Origin: Phytophthora colocasiae
Taxonomy: Eukaryota > Oomycota > Peronosporomycetes > Peronosporales > Peronosporaceae
Direction of reading: 5' to 3'
DNA length: 64,000 bases
NCBI GenBank assembly: GCA_018806915.1
Contig: JAGKQI010000080.1
Location: 124,001-188,000 of the forward strand
The first letter of the stretch is position 1. Each line of letters begins with the position of its first letter. The position numbers were made by a program, and so were the translations under genes. Below are positions 31,092 to 41,987 of this stretch, in pieces. Below the pieces are notes generated by a model. That model had not been told where the DNA came from, made no database searches, and saw only the letters and a program-made list of their open reading frames with translations.

Positions 31092-34000
31092 GCGCGGGGT
31101 GGTCTACTGGGGAAGAACTGAGTTCTGCAGGGCGTGAGAGGCACTGGGGCTCAGCCAAGAAGAGCTCCGTGCTCTTGAACACGGAAAGCATGAGCAAGCA
31201 GGGCTTGCTGGTCGTCCATGTGGACGTGAAGGGCTTCGAGAAGCCGTGGATCGTGTTGATCGATTCGGGAACGTCAGGCAACTATGTCAGACGCTCCACC
31301 ATTGAGGGTAGTCAGCAATATGCTGAGGCGCTTCGAGCGCGAAGAGGTGACACCGTCACTGTCCGTCTAGCGACGGGCGTCCGTGTCACGGCAGCCAAGG
31401 TCTCAATGGGCCTGCGGCTGAAGTTCTTGGACTTCGACAGCGTAGAACGCTGCTTGGGCTTGGACCTGGATTCGAGGTACGACCTCATCCTTGGTATGGC
31501 GTGGCTGGAGCGCCACGAGCCATGGATCGATTGGAGGTCGAAGACCTTAAGTGCTACGCACTTCTCTACTAGTGGAGCTTTGGCGAGTCATGAACCCACC
31601 TCTGCTAGGAAGCAGAAGCGCTATTGGCGCGAGCATCGAGCCGAGTCGGCTATGATGCTGGAAGTCGGTGTGTCCGAGTTAGTGGTCACCACCGAGTGCG
31701 AGGACCACAGTCCTGTTGAGCGCGTAGCGCTGGTTGACGGTGAGTCAACGTGTGGGCCAGGCCCACGTAATGCCTGTGGGGCGGCACGTACTCTGCCGAG
31801 CGATGCTGGTCGTGGACCAAGTAGATCGCTGAATGTCTCTGACATTGGACCAGCTACGGTCTCTGATTGTGCAGCGGCACGTACTCCGCTGAGCGACATC
31901 GGTCATCGACCGAGTGGATCGCTGAGTGTCACTGACACTGGGCCGAGAGAGGCCGAAACTTGTGCGACGGCACGTACTCCGTCGAGTGGACGTTCGTCGG
32001 CTAGACGACGACGTCGTAAGGCCCTTTGGGTGAGACGCTCTGCGTCTGAGTCATCCGTGACGTCGAGTGTCGACGCACAGGAAGGCTGTGGGCAGCTATA
32101 CACTCTGGTTGATGGAGTGGACGGTAGTGCCGAATGCAGCGTCCTGCTGGACGAACTGCCGAGTGTTGACAAGCTCCTTGAGCTAGAGGAGATGTCGTTT
32201 GCCGACTTTGGCGACGCCTTGAAGGCTGGCGAACTCGCCGAGGTGGTCATCGTCCGACCTGAAGAGGAGTTAAACTCATCGTCCCTCGTCGACGAGTCCG
32301 TCTTGGCCGAGGTCAAGAAGGCGTTGAACGCAAGGAGTGGATCGGAGATCCTCAAGAATCCCTCGGATCCCTTCTACTCCTTGCTGAAGGAATATGGAGA
32401 CGTTGTCTCGAATGAACCACCGAGTGGCCTGCCTCCTGACCGAGGCGTTCGTCACGAGATCGACTTAGTTCCCGGAACTAAATACTGCGTGACCCGGCAG
32501 TGGCCTCTTCCTAAAGAGCAATGCGACGTCATTGACGCCTTCTTCCGTGCGAAGCACGCGGCGGGTCTCGTGCGCGAGAGCAAGTCTCCGCACTCCGCGC
32601 CAACGTTCTGTGTCAGAAAGCCAAATGGCAAGTGGCGTATCGTTCACGCTTTTAACAAGCTCAACGCTGCCACGATCCCGGCGCAGACGCCGATTCCTAG
32701 GAAGGATGTTCTTCAGAACAACATGGTGGGTTGCACCATGTACAGTGCGCTCGACTTAGTCGATGGGTACTATCAGCTGCTCATGCGAGCCAGTGATATT
32801 CCGCTTACAGCGGTGAGCACCCCGAGCGGTATGCTCTGGGAGTGGCTCGTCATGCCCCAAGGGCTGTCGAATGCGCCTGCAACGTTCAATCGTCTAGTGA
32901 CGCAGTTGTTCAGGCCCCTGCGGGCTTTCGCACAGACGTACTTTGACGACGTGTTCGTCCACAGTCAGGCCGAACACGGCAAGACTGACGTCGAGGCGCA
33001 CGTGGAACACGTGAGAGCTGTGCTCGAGTGCATGCACACGAACAAGTTGTACGCCAACGCAGACAAGTGCGTCTTTGGCGCGGAAGAAATCCCCTTCCTA
33101 GGGTGCTTCACTAGGAAGCATGGCCTTCGTGCTGATCCAGCAAAGGTCAAGGCTATTGTGGACTGGCCGGTTCCCTTGAACTAAAAGGACTTGCGTAAGT
33201 GGCTGGGCTTTGCCAACTACTTGCACAAGTATAGCGAGAACTACGCTGAGTTGGCTCGGCCACTGACGGATCTCCTTAAGAAGGATGCCGAATGGGTATG
33301 GCGTGCTGAGCACGAGAGTGCGTTCACTCGTATCAAGGATAGCCTGCTTCAGGCACCGATACTGGCGTTGCCAGACCCCGATCGTCCGTTCATCGTCGTC
33401 TGTGACGCCTCGGACTTTGCCATCGGCAGTGCTTTACTACAAGCGGACGCCGACGGGCGCGAACGCGTCATTGCGTTTGAGTCTCGGCAGCTCAAGGCGG
33501 CTAAGAAGAACTATCCAGTTCATGACAAGGAGCTACTTGCGATGAAGTACGCTCTCGTCAAATTCAGGGTTCACCTGCTCGGCTCCAAGCCGTTTGTGAT
33601 CTACACGGATCATGCGTCACTACGCACCGCGACGCAGTCGCCTCACCTCTCACAGAGGATGGCCCGATGGCTCTCCTTCTTTGCGGAGTATAACTTCGAG
33701 GTGAAGTGCAAGCCTGGCAGGCAGAACGTCCTCGCTGACGCGTTATCACGTCGTCCGGACTATGAGCTATCTCATGTCACCTCGGTGACGTCGTCCGTGA
33801 CGGGCATGGTTCGAGCAGTGTACGCTCAGGACGACTCTTGTGTCGCGCTGCTTCAAGCTCTAGGGAGCGATGAGTTTAAGGACTCAAAGGTGACTCTGTC
33901 ACGACGTCTGAAGGCGAGACACCAACGCTATAGCCTGGAAGGCGGTCTGCTGTACTACAGCACGGGTCAGGATGACCCACCACGTGTGGTGGTTCCTCAC

Positions 34001-36188
34001 GATGAGGACCTGAAGTATCGTATCCTCTATGAGGCCCACGACACGCCCACGAGCGGCCACCTCAGTCGCGAGAAGACCTACGGCTCGGTGAGCTCCTTGT
34101 ACTGGTGGCCGAAGATGTACAAGTGGGTCAGCACGTATGTGCACACGTGCGAGACGTGTCAGCGGGTTAAACCCTCGCCGCATGCGGCAGCGCCTTTGGC
34201 GAGCTTGCCTGTACCCTCTGGGTGTTGGCAGTCCATGAGTATGGACTTTGTGTTTGGCCTGCCGAAGGATACGGCAGGCAACACGGGCGTTGTGGTCTTT
34301 GTTGACCGTCTGAGCAAGATGGCTCACCTAGCGGATGTGCCGGACACCGTCGATGGCGCTGGTACAGGGACGATCTTTATCGATCGGGTCTTCCGCCAGC
34401 ATGGGCTGCCAGAGACCATTGTCTCGGATCGAGACCCCCGTTTCACGGGTCACTTCTGGACGTCCGTCTTTAAAGTGCTTGGCACTCGACTGGACATGTC
34501 CACGACGGATCATCCGCAGACCGACGGTCAGACTGAACGCGTAAATCGCGTCTTGGAGGACATCCTCCGCAGCGTATGCGCTGAAACGCCGAAGCGTTGG
34601 AGTGCTATGCTCCCTCTCGTTGAGTTCTCAATGAACAACGCGGTGCATGCCTCGACAGGCTTCAGGCCGTCTACGTGAACGGCCTTGCGCACTCGCGCGT
34701 CCCGCTCACTCCGCCACGCGGTAGCCTTGGGCTTGGTGGGGGAGAGGCTGTGCCGTCGCTCGACTCCGAGCTTGCTGATGTCAGCCCCCTTGCTGTTCGC
34801 AAGCAAGTCGATGACTTCCACTCGATGAGGCTTAGCGTCTTACGCCGTGTGCGTGACGCAATGGCCGAAAGCCAAGACGTTCAGAAGGAACAAGCTGATG
34901 CAAAAGGCAGAGGCAATATGTGGGAATTTAAGGTCGGTGACCAAGTTTTATTAAACGCTAAGAACCTACCTACACATGCAGTGTCGGCCGTCTTCAAGAC
35001 GAAATTGCGCCCGCGCTTCATCGGACCGTTCACGGTCGTGGCCAAGAAGGGCCTTGCATACACGCTTGACTTACCAAAGCGGATGCGAACACATCCTGTG
35101 TTCTACGTCGGCTTGCTCAAGCCATATCGGGACCCCGCGGCGGTGAACGCGGAGGCGCTGGCGCCGACGGCACGCGCCCAGGCTGCGTCATCTGCAGCAG
35201 CAACGTCACCTGACCCCGCAGCTCAGCGAGCTGAAGCTCCTGCTGATGCAGGCGAGCGGTGAGGCCCTTCGAGCCAAGCCACTCGACTCTCGATCTCCTC
35301 CATGTCGTGAGCGAGACGGGCATGTGAATGCCAAGTGCTCTCCACGTTCCCTTGAAGGGACTGGGTCTGACTCTGGAGAGTACCGATCGAGCGATCGAGT
35401 TGATACCAGGCGCAATGCGACAGAAAGCGCTCGTCACACTCATCGAGTATTGCGTTCCGCAGCGAATCGGCCGCCGTTGCTCGACGAGCAGGGGACTCCC
35501 CATTACCACGTGGAGCGCCTGATGGCGCGGCGTCGCCACTGTAACGGGGTTACACGTACAAGTGGTTGTACCACTTGTAATTCTAACAGTTAGGATAACT
35601 GTTAGAGGTTGGAAATGGGCCTCAGACCTTGGTGTGCTGTACACACCAAAGGATACATGGGCGAACCACATTATTGGGTGGTTCGTGTGCATTTGTGCAT
35701 ATTATTGGTAGAAAGTAACGGGTTTCTACCAATCACTGAGCAGAGTTTCTGCCAACCACACGTTGGCAGACCCTTTAGAAATAGATAACAAACAGTTTTA
35801 GGAGGTCCATAATTGGCTTATGCCAAATTCAATAACAGTTCTCATTTTACGGTATTTTTGCAGTTTAATTTAGTTATATTTGATTTAATTATACTTATTT
35901 AAATAAGTATACTTAAATTAAGTCTATTCTAATTGCACGCTTCCTCATACACGTAAGCGCGCGTGTACGCCACCTAATAGGTCTAAGTAGACCCATTACA
36001 GCCACCGTAGTCAAAACCAGTATCTGGTGAAGTGGCGTGGGTATCCTCATTCCCAAAACTCGTGGGAGTTTGAAGGGCCCCTGAGGCAGGACTGCCCTGA
36101 CGTCGTGGACGCTTTTGATCGCGAAGATCGGAGGCGCCCGAAGGGCTCGAGGTCGACCACTCGGTCGACACCCGCTTCTCACCACTAG
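30956..36188 (+). pseudogene. pol: B pol: protease, RT, RNase H, integrase, chromodomain
   Basis: Protease VLIDSGTSGNY near 31255. RT has AVSTPSGMLWEWLVMPQGL and the YFDD box at 32938-32949. RNase H follows (VVCDASDFAIGSALL near 33395). Integrase has CETCQRVKP near 34150, MDFVFG near 34240, SDRDPR near 34425 and QTERVNR near 34530. Breaks are a TAA at 33182-33184, a frameshift near 34670 and another near 35250. The chromodomain is cut in two by the solo LTR: YHVERLMARRRH before 35539 and NQYLVKWRGYPHSQNSWEF after 36006. Removing the LTR and one GCCAC restores one frame across that point. It ends at the stop at 36186-36188. Confidence 0.92.
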
Positions 36189-37332
36189 TGTGAGAAGCTG
36201 ACGGACTAGCAGCCGAGCTCAGGCTCTGGTCCGTGGCTGGCATAGCCAGTGAGTCTCCTTCGGAGACTAGAGGAGCGTCCTGCGAAGCAGGGATAGTGGC
36301 TTGAGAAGCGGGAGCCACCGCCGTCGTGTGACGAGGAAAGCGGCCGGGCCGCACGCGTAGCTTCGCGTACTGGAAGAGTAGACCTCGAGCGAGGCGGACG
36401 TCCACCTCGGAAGAGCTCTCCATGAGCCGATCAAACGACGCGAGCTTCCGTGAAGCCTCGGCCCAGGTGGCCACATGAACCATGTAGTCCCGGGTAGTCT
36501 CTCCAGTTTGGAGAAGGAGTGGATAAGTCCTCATCTGAGGTACAGACTCCCGTCGTCGTTGCTTATCTTAGCGTTGCCGATACTCGGCGAGTGTGCACAC
36601 CTGTGGGGTCAGGAAACGCTCATGGAGCCCTTGCCGTTGCTGAGTCTCAGCCACCGTGCGAGGTGGAGCGCCTATGGCGTAACCGTGCAGGTTGGGCTGT
36701 GCCATCAACTGCTTCACCTGCTCGGCAGGGTCACGAGGCTTGAAGCCGTAGTCGTGCCGCGACGAAGTCCCCACGATGTCCCGTTGGACCGGTCGACGTG
36801 ACTCTGGAGCGCCGGTCATAGAGGCCTCCTGCGCCTCATCCAGAGGGTTGGTGATCGCGTCTTCGACGCTCCTGAGCGACTCTGGCTCATCGCGAGCAGG
36901 AAGTGGTGGTGCGTTGCGCAACGCGTTGAGCACGAGGCTCGAAGGTCCCTCCGGGAATGGATTGGGCTGACGCAGCTGCCGAGGAATTGAGTACCGACGC
37001 GGATCACGTGGAGAGCGCAGCTCAGATCGGGTCGTCCGAGAGCTCGCAGGAGCAGGAGACGCATGGGCATCGCCCTGTTCAGACTCTTCGTAGTCCACTT
37101 CGACCTCGCCTTCCTCCGTAGGAGAGCGACGTGGGTCGCGCGTCGGCGACGCTGTCGTGTACTCGAACGGTGAGCCACCGCTACCACTTGTAGTCGGGCT
37201 GGCCTTGAACATCGCTCCGTAGCGAAGGCAAGACGCCGCGAAATACTCCGAAACGGAGAGCGTGAGAGGACCCGAGGGCTCAGTCCGGAAAGCGCTGAGG
37301 CGCTGAGGCGTAGACGCCTGGACACAGGACAC
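35117..37332 (-). pseudogene. antisense ORF of B, interrupted by the solo LTR
   Basis: Opposite to pol, starting 173 bp inside the 3' LTR. Frame 37332-36568 has a Ser/Pro-rich start, the acidic motif EEGEVEVDYEESEQGD, then a basic/Pro-rich part. A frameshift near 36560 leads to 36534-36001 (TRDYMVHVATWAEASRKLAS). Beyond the solo LTR the minus strand stays coding-like to 35117 with a coiled coil (TARLHQQELQLAELRGQV). The layout (acidic N part, middle domain, C-terminal coiled coil) and the EEGEV motif match the antisense ORF of A1. The last third lies antisense to the chromodomain and integrase tail. Function unknown. Confidence 0.6.
35540..36000 (+). repeat. solo LTR-A with 5-bp duplication GCCAC, inside the B chromodomain
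   Basis: A 461-bp LTR-A with TG...CA ends and GCCAC on both sides (35535-35539 and 36001-36005). It is made of about ten successive stem-loops. It is the youngest visible event in this nest (C3, then B, then LTR-A). Confidence 0.96.
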
Positions 37333-37489
37333 CTCAGGCGGTTGGCTCGCTGGGGAGAATTGGAGAATGTGCTTGTTGAACCAGCGCGCACGCGCACTTT
37401 CGTTGAGAGATTTCTTTTATCGGAAAGTTGCCGGTGACAGGCCTTGACAAGGCAGTTATGTCTGCAGTTGTAGATACTGCGTATCCACG

Positions 37490-37505
37490 GTTTGGTGGGG
37501 GAGGG
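37490..37505 (+). promoter_or_regulatory. polypurine tract of B
   Basis: GGTTTGGTGGGGGAGGG-like sequence directly before the 3' LTR start TGTAACGGGG. Confidence 0.7.
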
Positions 37506-37913
37506 TGTAACGGGGTTACACGGCGCTGCGCGCCTTGGCTACAGTTGGTGTGGTATACACCAACCAGGTCACAAGTCACAGATCTGTGTACGACACATAG
37601 TGTTTCTCACACGTCACATATGTAGCCAGTTGCTGGCAGTTTGCTCAGAGCCACACATTGCATTTTGATTAGGATTTAGTATGCTAGATACTAAATCCGT
37701 TACATTTAGGATTAGGGCAATAAAGTCAATAAAAATCAGTTTGCATTTTACATAATTAGTGTTAGTTCCTTTATTATAGGAACACTGATTGTGAGAGTCC
37801 CGTATTTAGTGGACTACTTGGTTCTTGTATAGAACCGAAGGCTAGTACCTTGCAAGCAGGTCTCTACGAGTCAAGTAAACTTCCTCTGTGCCGTGCACAC
37901 CTACGCAGCCCCG
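37506..37913 (+). repeat. 3' LTR-B, last 5 bp missing
   Basis: Matches 29651-30058 with 2 mismatches. It then joins coiled-coil gene sequence without the terminal CTGCA seen in the 5' LTR. Confidence 0.9.
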
Positions 37914-39882
37914 GCCTTTGGATACGACTGCCGATGCCGCCGCTATATCCAGTCAGGAGCAAGATCTGGCGGACGCCTTGGGGAATCTGGAAATAATCCA
38001 ACACGACCGGGACCAGCTCTCCGTCCAGCATTGTGCAATTGTTGAGCGAGATCAGGCCGTCGCGGACCTGGACCAGGCCCGCCTCGACCGGGATCAGGCG
38101 ATGCAAGATCTCGATCGAGTCACGGTGGATCGGGATCGGATCCAGGTCGACCTGGACGACGCCACCCAAGATCGCTTATCGGCCCTCGCGGACCTTGACG
38201 TGGCCTGTTCCGCCCTGGACGCGGCGACACAGGAGCTCAACCAACTCCAGCAGCAGAACGCGGAGCTCCGACAGGCCCATCAGGAGCTGGACGCTGATTA
38301 TGCAGAAGCTGAACAGCAGCTGCACCACGCCGAGGATTCCTCTGCTCGGTTGTCCTCGTGGATCGCGGATCGACGGGCGGCTCGTGCTCTCGAAGCGCCT
38401 CCGCTTCCCCCGCCGTTCCTCCTTCCTCACGCAAGCGTCCAGCTCGGAGCTCCTCAGCCCCCCGTGATCAAGGAACCGCTGCTACCGAAGCCCCCGGATC
38501 AACCCAGCCCGCCCCGCCAACGGCGGTTCCGACCCCGGCAGGACCAACGGTGAGCCCGCTGGATCTGTTGGCGGATCAAGCTTCCGGGTAGACTAGAGAG
38601 AAGGAAACCGATATTCCAGCCCCTGATCAGACTCCGGTACCGGCTGATCAGTCCGGATCGGCCCCCACCAATGGTTACTCGCAGGCGAGGAAGAGGGAGA
38701 CTCCGACTATGATCCCGACCACCCATTCTCGTCGCCGTCCGAAGAGGACGAGAGTCCCGAACCCGGCAATGGAACCAGTCCTGAGGCTGAATCGGAACAC
38801 TCCAATGAGGCGGAGGACTCCGAGGAGGACGAGGTTCTACGCATGGGTTGCCAACGATCTATCTCGTCGCACCGGCGCGAGTCCGGTCAGGTTCCGAGAG
38901 GCAGACCTTCTGGCGCTCGTGGATCGGGGTCTCCGGACGGCTCAAGCCCATCTCCAGATGGATCAGGCCCACCGTCTCCGGGATCACCTCCGGGTCCCCC
39001 GTCACCGCCGTCACCTCCTCCCGGCGGCTCTCCGCCCCCCGGTCTCCGACCGCATCTGTTCCCGGTCGCCTCTTTCATCCCAGGTTACGATCGGCAGCGC
39101 GGCCGCGGACGTCGAACCGTGGGATCCGCAGGTGATCGGGCAGTATTCGATTGTGGGCCTGATTGCCAACTCTTTGGCGAAACGGCTGTTGATCCCCTCG
39201 GGTTGGCTGTTCCCTTCTCGGATACAAGCTGGGCTTGCACCGACCTCCGGCACCGACTATCTCAACGGGTTGATCACGGGTGTGAACGTGCTTGATCTGA
39301 CGGCCCAGGAACCGTGGAACGACTTCGAATCCGGGGCCCCTCACGTTCGACCTCGACCTGCATGAGCGAGAGAGAACACCACTCGCAGCCGTCGCTGCCA
39401 CTTACCGTGTTTTGGAAGAACGGCACCGTCAGGCGTTCTGGGAGGCCACCCAAAACTTTGAAATCACCTCTGCCATGCAAGCCGCGGATCTCGAGCTGCA
39501 GCGGTATTACGTCGCTCGCAAGGCCAGACGGAGTCGCGCTGGGTCCGCTTGGCGCCAATTCCTCGCTTCCTTCCCCGCCATGATGCGTGATCAGTGGTTT
39601 GACCTCGACATTCTATTGGATCCATTCTTCCTTCACCTCCCCATTCCTGCGGTGGATGCTGTTCGCTGGTATCCCGGCGTGGTTTTTCGGCGCGCCAACC
39701 AGGCGGATCCTAACGCGAACGTCCCAGAGCCGGCGAACCTGATCGAGGCTCTAGAGGAGTGTGACGAGACGGATCCGTGGCGTAACCAGTACCGGAGTAA
39801 CCCAATCGACCACCCTGCTACTAGGATTCCCCGCCTTCCCGGCAAGTTTGATCCTCCTCCTGCTGGGGCAGCTTCTCCCTAA
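37914..39882 (+). pseudogene. C3 antisense coiled-coil gene, 3' part with conserved C-terminal domain
   Basis: Resumes after element B with a strong coiled coil (RDQAVADLDQARLDRDQAMQ, QQNAELRQAHQELDADYAEA) to about 38350. An acidic, Ser/Pro-rich linker follows (38700-39050, several frame changes), then a folded-looking domain. Its segments GWLFPSR, QEPWND, WRQFLASFPAMMRDQWFDLD, LLDPFFLHLPIPAVDAVRWY and ALEECDETDPWRNQYRS align with C5 (GWLFPLR, TEPWKG, DLDLWLDPHFVHFPVPMEDV, ALDDCDRKDPWRTHYRS). It ends at 39882, about 320 bp before the end of pol on the other strand. No known family is recognised. Confidence 0.7.
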
Positions 39883-40206
39883 GTCGTACTTGGGTCTCCA
39901 ACCGCCGAGGCTCCCGACTAGGGCTGTTCAGCCTACTTCGTATCTCCATTCGTAATTCTCGTAATTTCCATTCATGATTCTCGTAATCTCCATTCCCACA
40001 GTCGTTCCCATCGTACTCCATCGTTTTGAGAACGTGATCCTCCTTCATCTCCACCTCGACATTCAGGATCACCTCTTTCCCGACATCGAATTCCCTGTTC
40101 ATATGCACATATACAAATATAAAATTCTCGCCCTGATCTGGATTTTCCTCCACATCAGCTCCCTCGATCACGGCAAGGCAACCCTGCTGCCTCACCCGAC
40201 ATCCAT
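39883..40206. other. intergenic gap between convergent genes of C3, with a short repeat
   Basis: Holds about two and a half copies of a 22-bp unit (CTCCATTCGTAATTCTCG) at 39943-40000. No gene. It would contain the 3' ends of both convergent transcripts. Confidence 0.4.
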
Positions 40207-41886
40207 CTACACCTCTTTGTGCGACTGCATCACGCCAAATCGGTTTCGATTCACATGATTCCGCAGGAACGCACTTAGTATGGCTCCACAGTTGAGATCA
40301 GCTTCATCGACCCAAGTCGGTTCATCATAACCGACCCAATGCACCAGAAACTCTCGGTAGATTCTGCCATAACGGGTCATTTTCCCGCTCCGCATATCGG
40401 AAATTCGCTCGACCTCGTACTCATCGACTTCCAGATCTGGGGCCCAACTGTCCTCCGGAAGAAGGGTCTCATCGAAATCGAGCCGATCTGCCTCATTCAC
40501 AGTCAACTCGATCCGTGGTCGATCCGGGAAATCCCGTACCAGCTTTAGCTTAGAAACATGGACCACCGGGAAGATATGGTAATCAGATCCCGCGATCTCC
40601 AGCTTGATCGTGAATTCGTTGAGCTTCTCTGCCACACGGAACGGACCGTGCCAAAGGTGGGCAAGTTTACGCGCATATCCCTCCTTCACACGATCTAGAT
40701 ATAACCAAACCCGGGATTCAGCTTCGATCTGATGCGGATCGATATCCTCATTGTGCTGATCGGCCCGTTCTGCAATCGCCTCCCGCATCTCTCGGACCAG
40801 TTCCTCTCGCAGGACGGCGGCATCAGGTCGCGCTCGGTCTGCACGCGTGGCCACTGCCGACACTTGTACAGTTCGATCTTCAACTCGAGGGATTAACACC
40901 TCATCAAGCCGATTTAGGGTGACCAGATCGCACCGATCTGCCTCATCGTGGACCTCGATCCCGCTTCCTCGATGCAGCGCGGCACTCGCCAAGCTATCTG
41001 CGCTCCCATTCCAGTCTCTCTTCACATGGACCAGCTCATGATCTCCCCATTTTCGCAAGTGATCCAGCACCTTCTGTCTCAGTAACGTCAATTCTGGCGC
41101 CTTACAGTCGATCTCGCCCCGGACTTGTCGGATCACTAGGTTCGAATCGCCGCAAACTACCAGACGGCGGCGTTTTAACTGTGCGATCATTCTGAGACCC
41201 AGCAAGAGTCCACGGTATTCCGCTTCATTGACAGTAAGGCTCTCCGCATAGTCTGATCTAGCCTTGATCACTTTCCACTCCGGCAAACTCCACACGATCG
41301 CGCTGAAAGCGCCTCCTCCTCGTTTCACGCGTGCCGATCCGTCAAAACTTATAACCCACAGCTCCTCATCTGGGTCTATGGTGGGGATCGGCATTTGGAT
41401 CCGACGTTTCGTCTCCTTCCGTGGCGCGATCGCGATCAGGGCTTCATCGATCTCCGATCTAGGCGTTATATTAGCTGCGATCACCCCCAGTATTTCATCC
41501 TCTCCCTTCGTACACTTCGTGATCTCGAGTGTCCATGGGGACAGAAGAGCAGACCACTGTCCCAGACGCCCTTGGAGGCCGGCAGACTTGAACAGCCAGG
41601 CAAGCGTGGAGTGTCGGGTTAGGACCTTGATCCGACGTCCCACCAACAGGGTGTAGTGTAGATCCAAGATCCGAAGTAGAGCCAACACCTCCTTTTCGGC
41701 AACATTATAATTCAGCTCGTTCGTCTTCAAGGTCCGGCTGGCAAACGCGACCGGGTGGTAGATCTGGTCGTGTTCCTGCATCAGTGCCGCGGAAATCGCC
41801 CAGTCACTAGCATACACATTTACCACGGGCAATCTCGCCATGTCGAAGTGACGGAGGATCGGGGTCGACGCGATCTTGGCTTTCAA
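40207..41886 (-). pseudogene. pol: C3 pol 3' part: RNase H, second (archaeal-like) RNase H, chromodomain; integrase deleted
   Basis: An open 559-codon frame. First is the usual gypsy RNase H (VVNVYASDWAISAALMQ, LTRHSTLAWLF). Second is a complete extra RNase HI with the acidic set in ISFDGSARVKRGGG, NEAEYRGLLLGL, CGDSNLVIRQVRGE and NGSADSLASAAL. The frame passes straight from VSAVATRADRARPDA to MREAIAERADQHN with no integrase, where C5 has some 400 residues of integrase between the homologous flanks. A chromodomain closes the protein (EVERISDMRSGKMTRYGRIY, FLVHWVGYDEPTWVDEADL). The frame is open because the deletion kept it in phase. It is shifted relative to the upstream RT frame. Confidence 0.9.
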
Positions 41887-41987
41887 GGCTGTAAACGCTC
41901 TGTATGCTCTACCCCACCTCTCGTCGCCAGTTTTTAGGCCCAGGTTGGCATCGCCCCCAAGTCGGGATCCGGTGTACTATCCCCCTT

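Larger units (their letters stand above)
29651..37913 (+). mobile_element. Ty3/gypsy chromovirus B (LTR-B family), defective
   Basis: The LTR pair 29651-30063 and 37506-37913 differs at 2 of 408 shared bases. The order is PBS, gag, pol (protease, YFDD RT, RNase H, integrase, chromodomain), antisense ORF, polypurine tract, 3' LTR. It is related to A1 at protein level and shares the PBS and LTR start with it. It is inserted in the C3 coiled-coil gene. The 3' LTR lacks its last 5 bp and no target duplication is seen, so the right edge is rearranged. A solo LTR-A has inserted at 35540-36000. Confidence 0.93.

Noticed and set aside
38843..39295. 150-codon Pro/Gly-rich plus ORF in the C3 antisense gene
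   Set aside because: Part of the low-complexity linker read in a shifted frame; not an independent gene.
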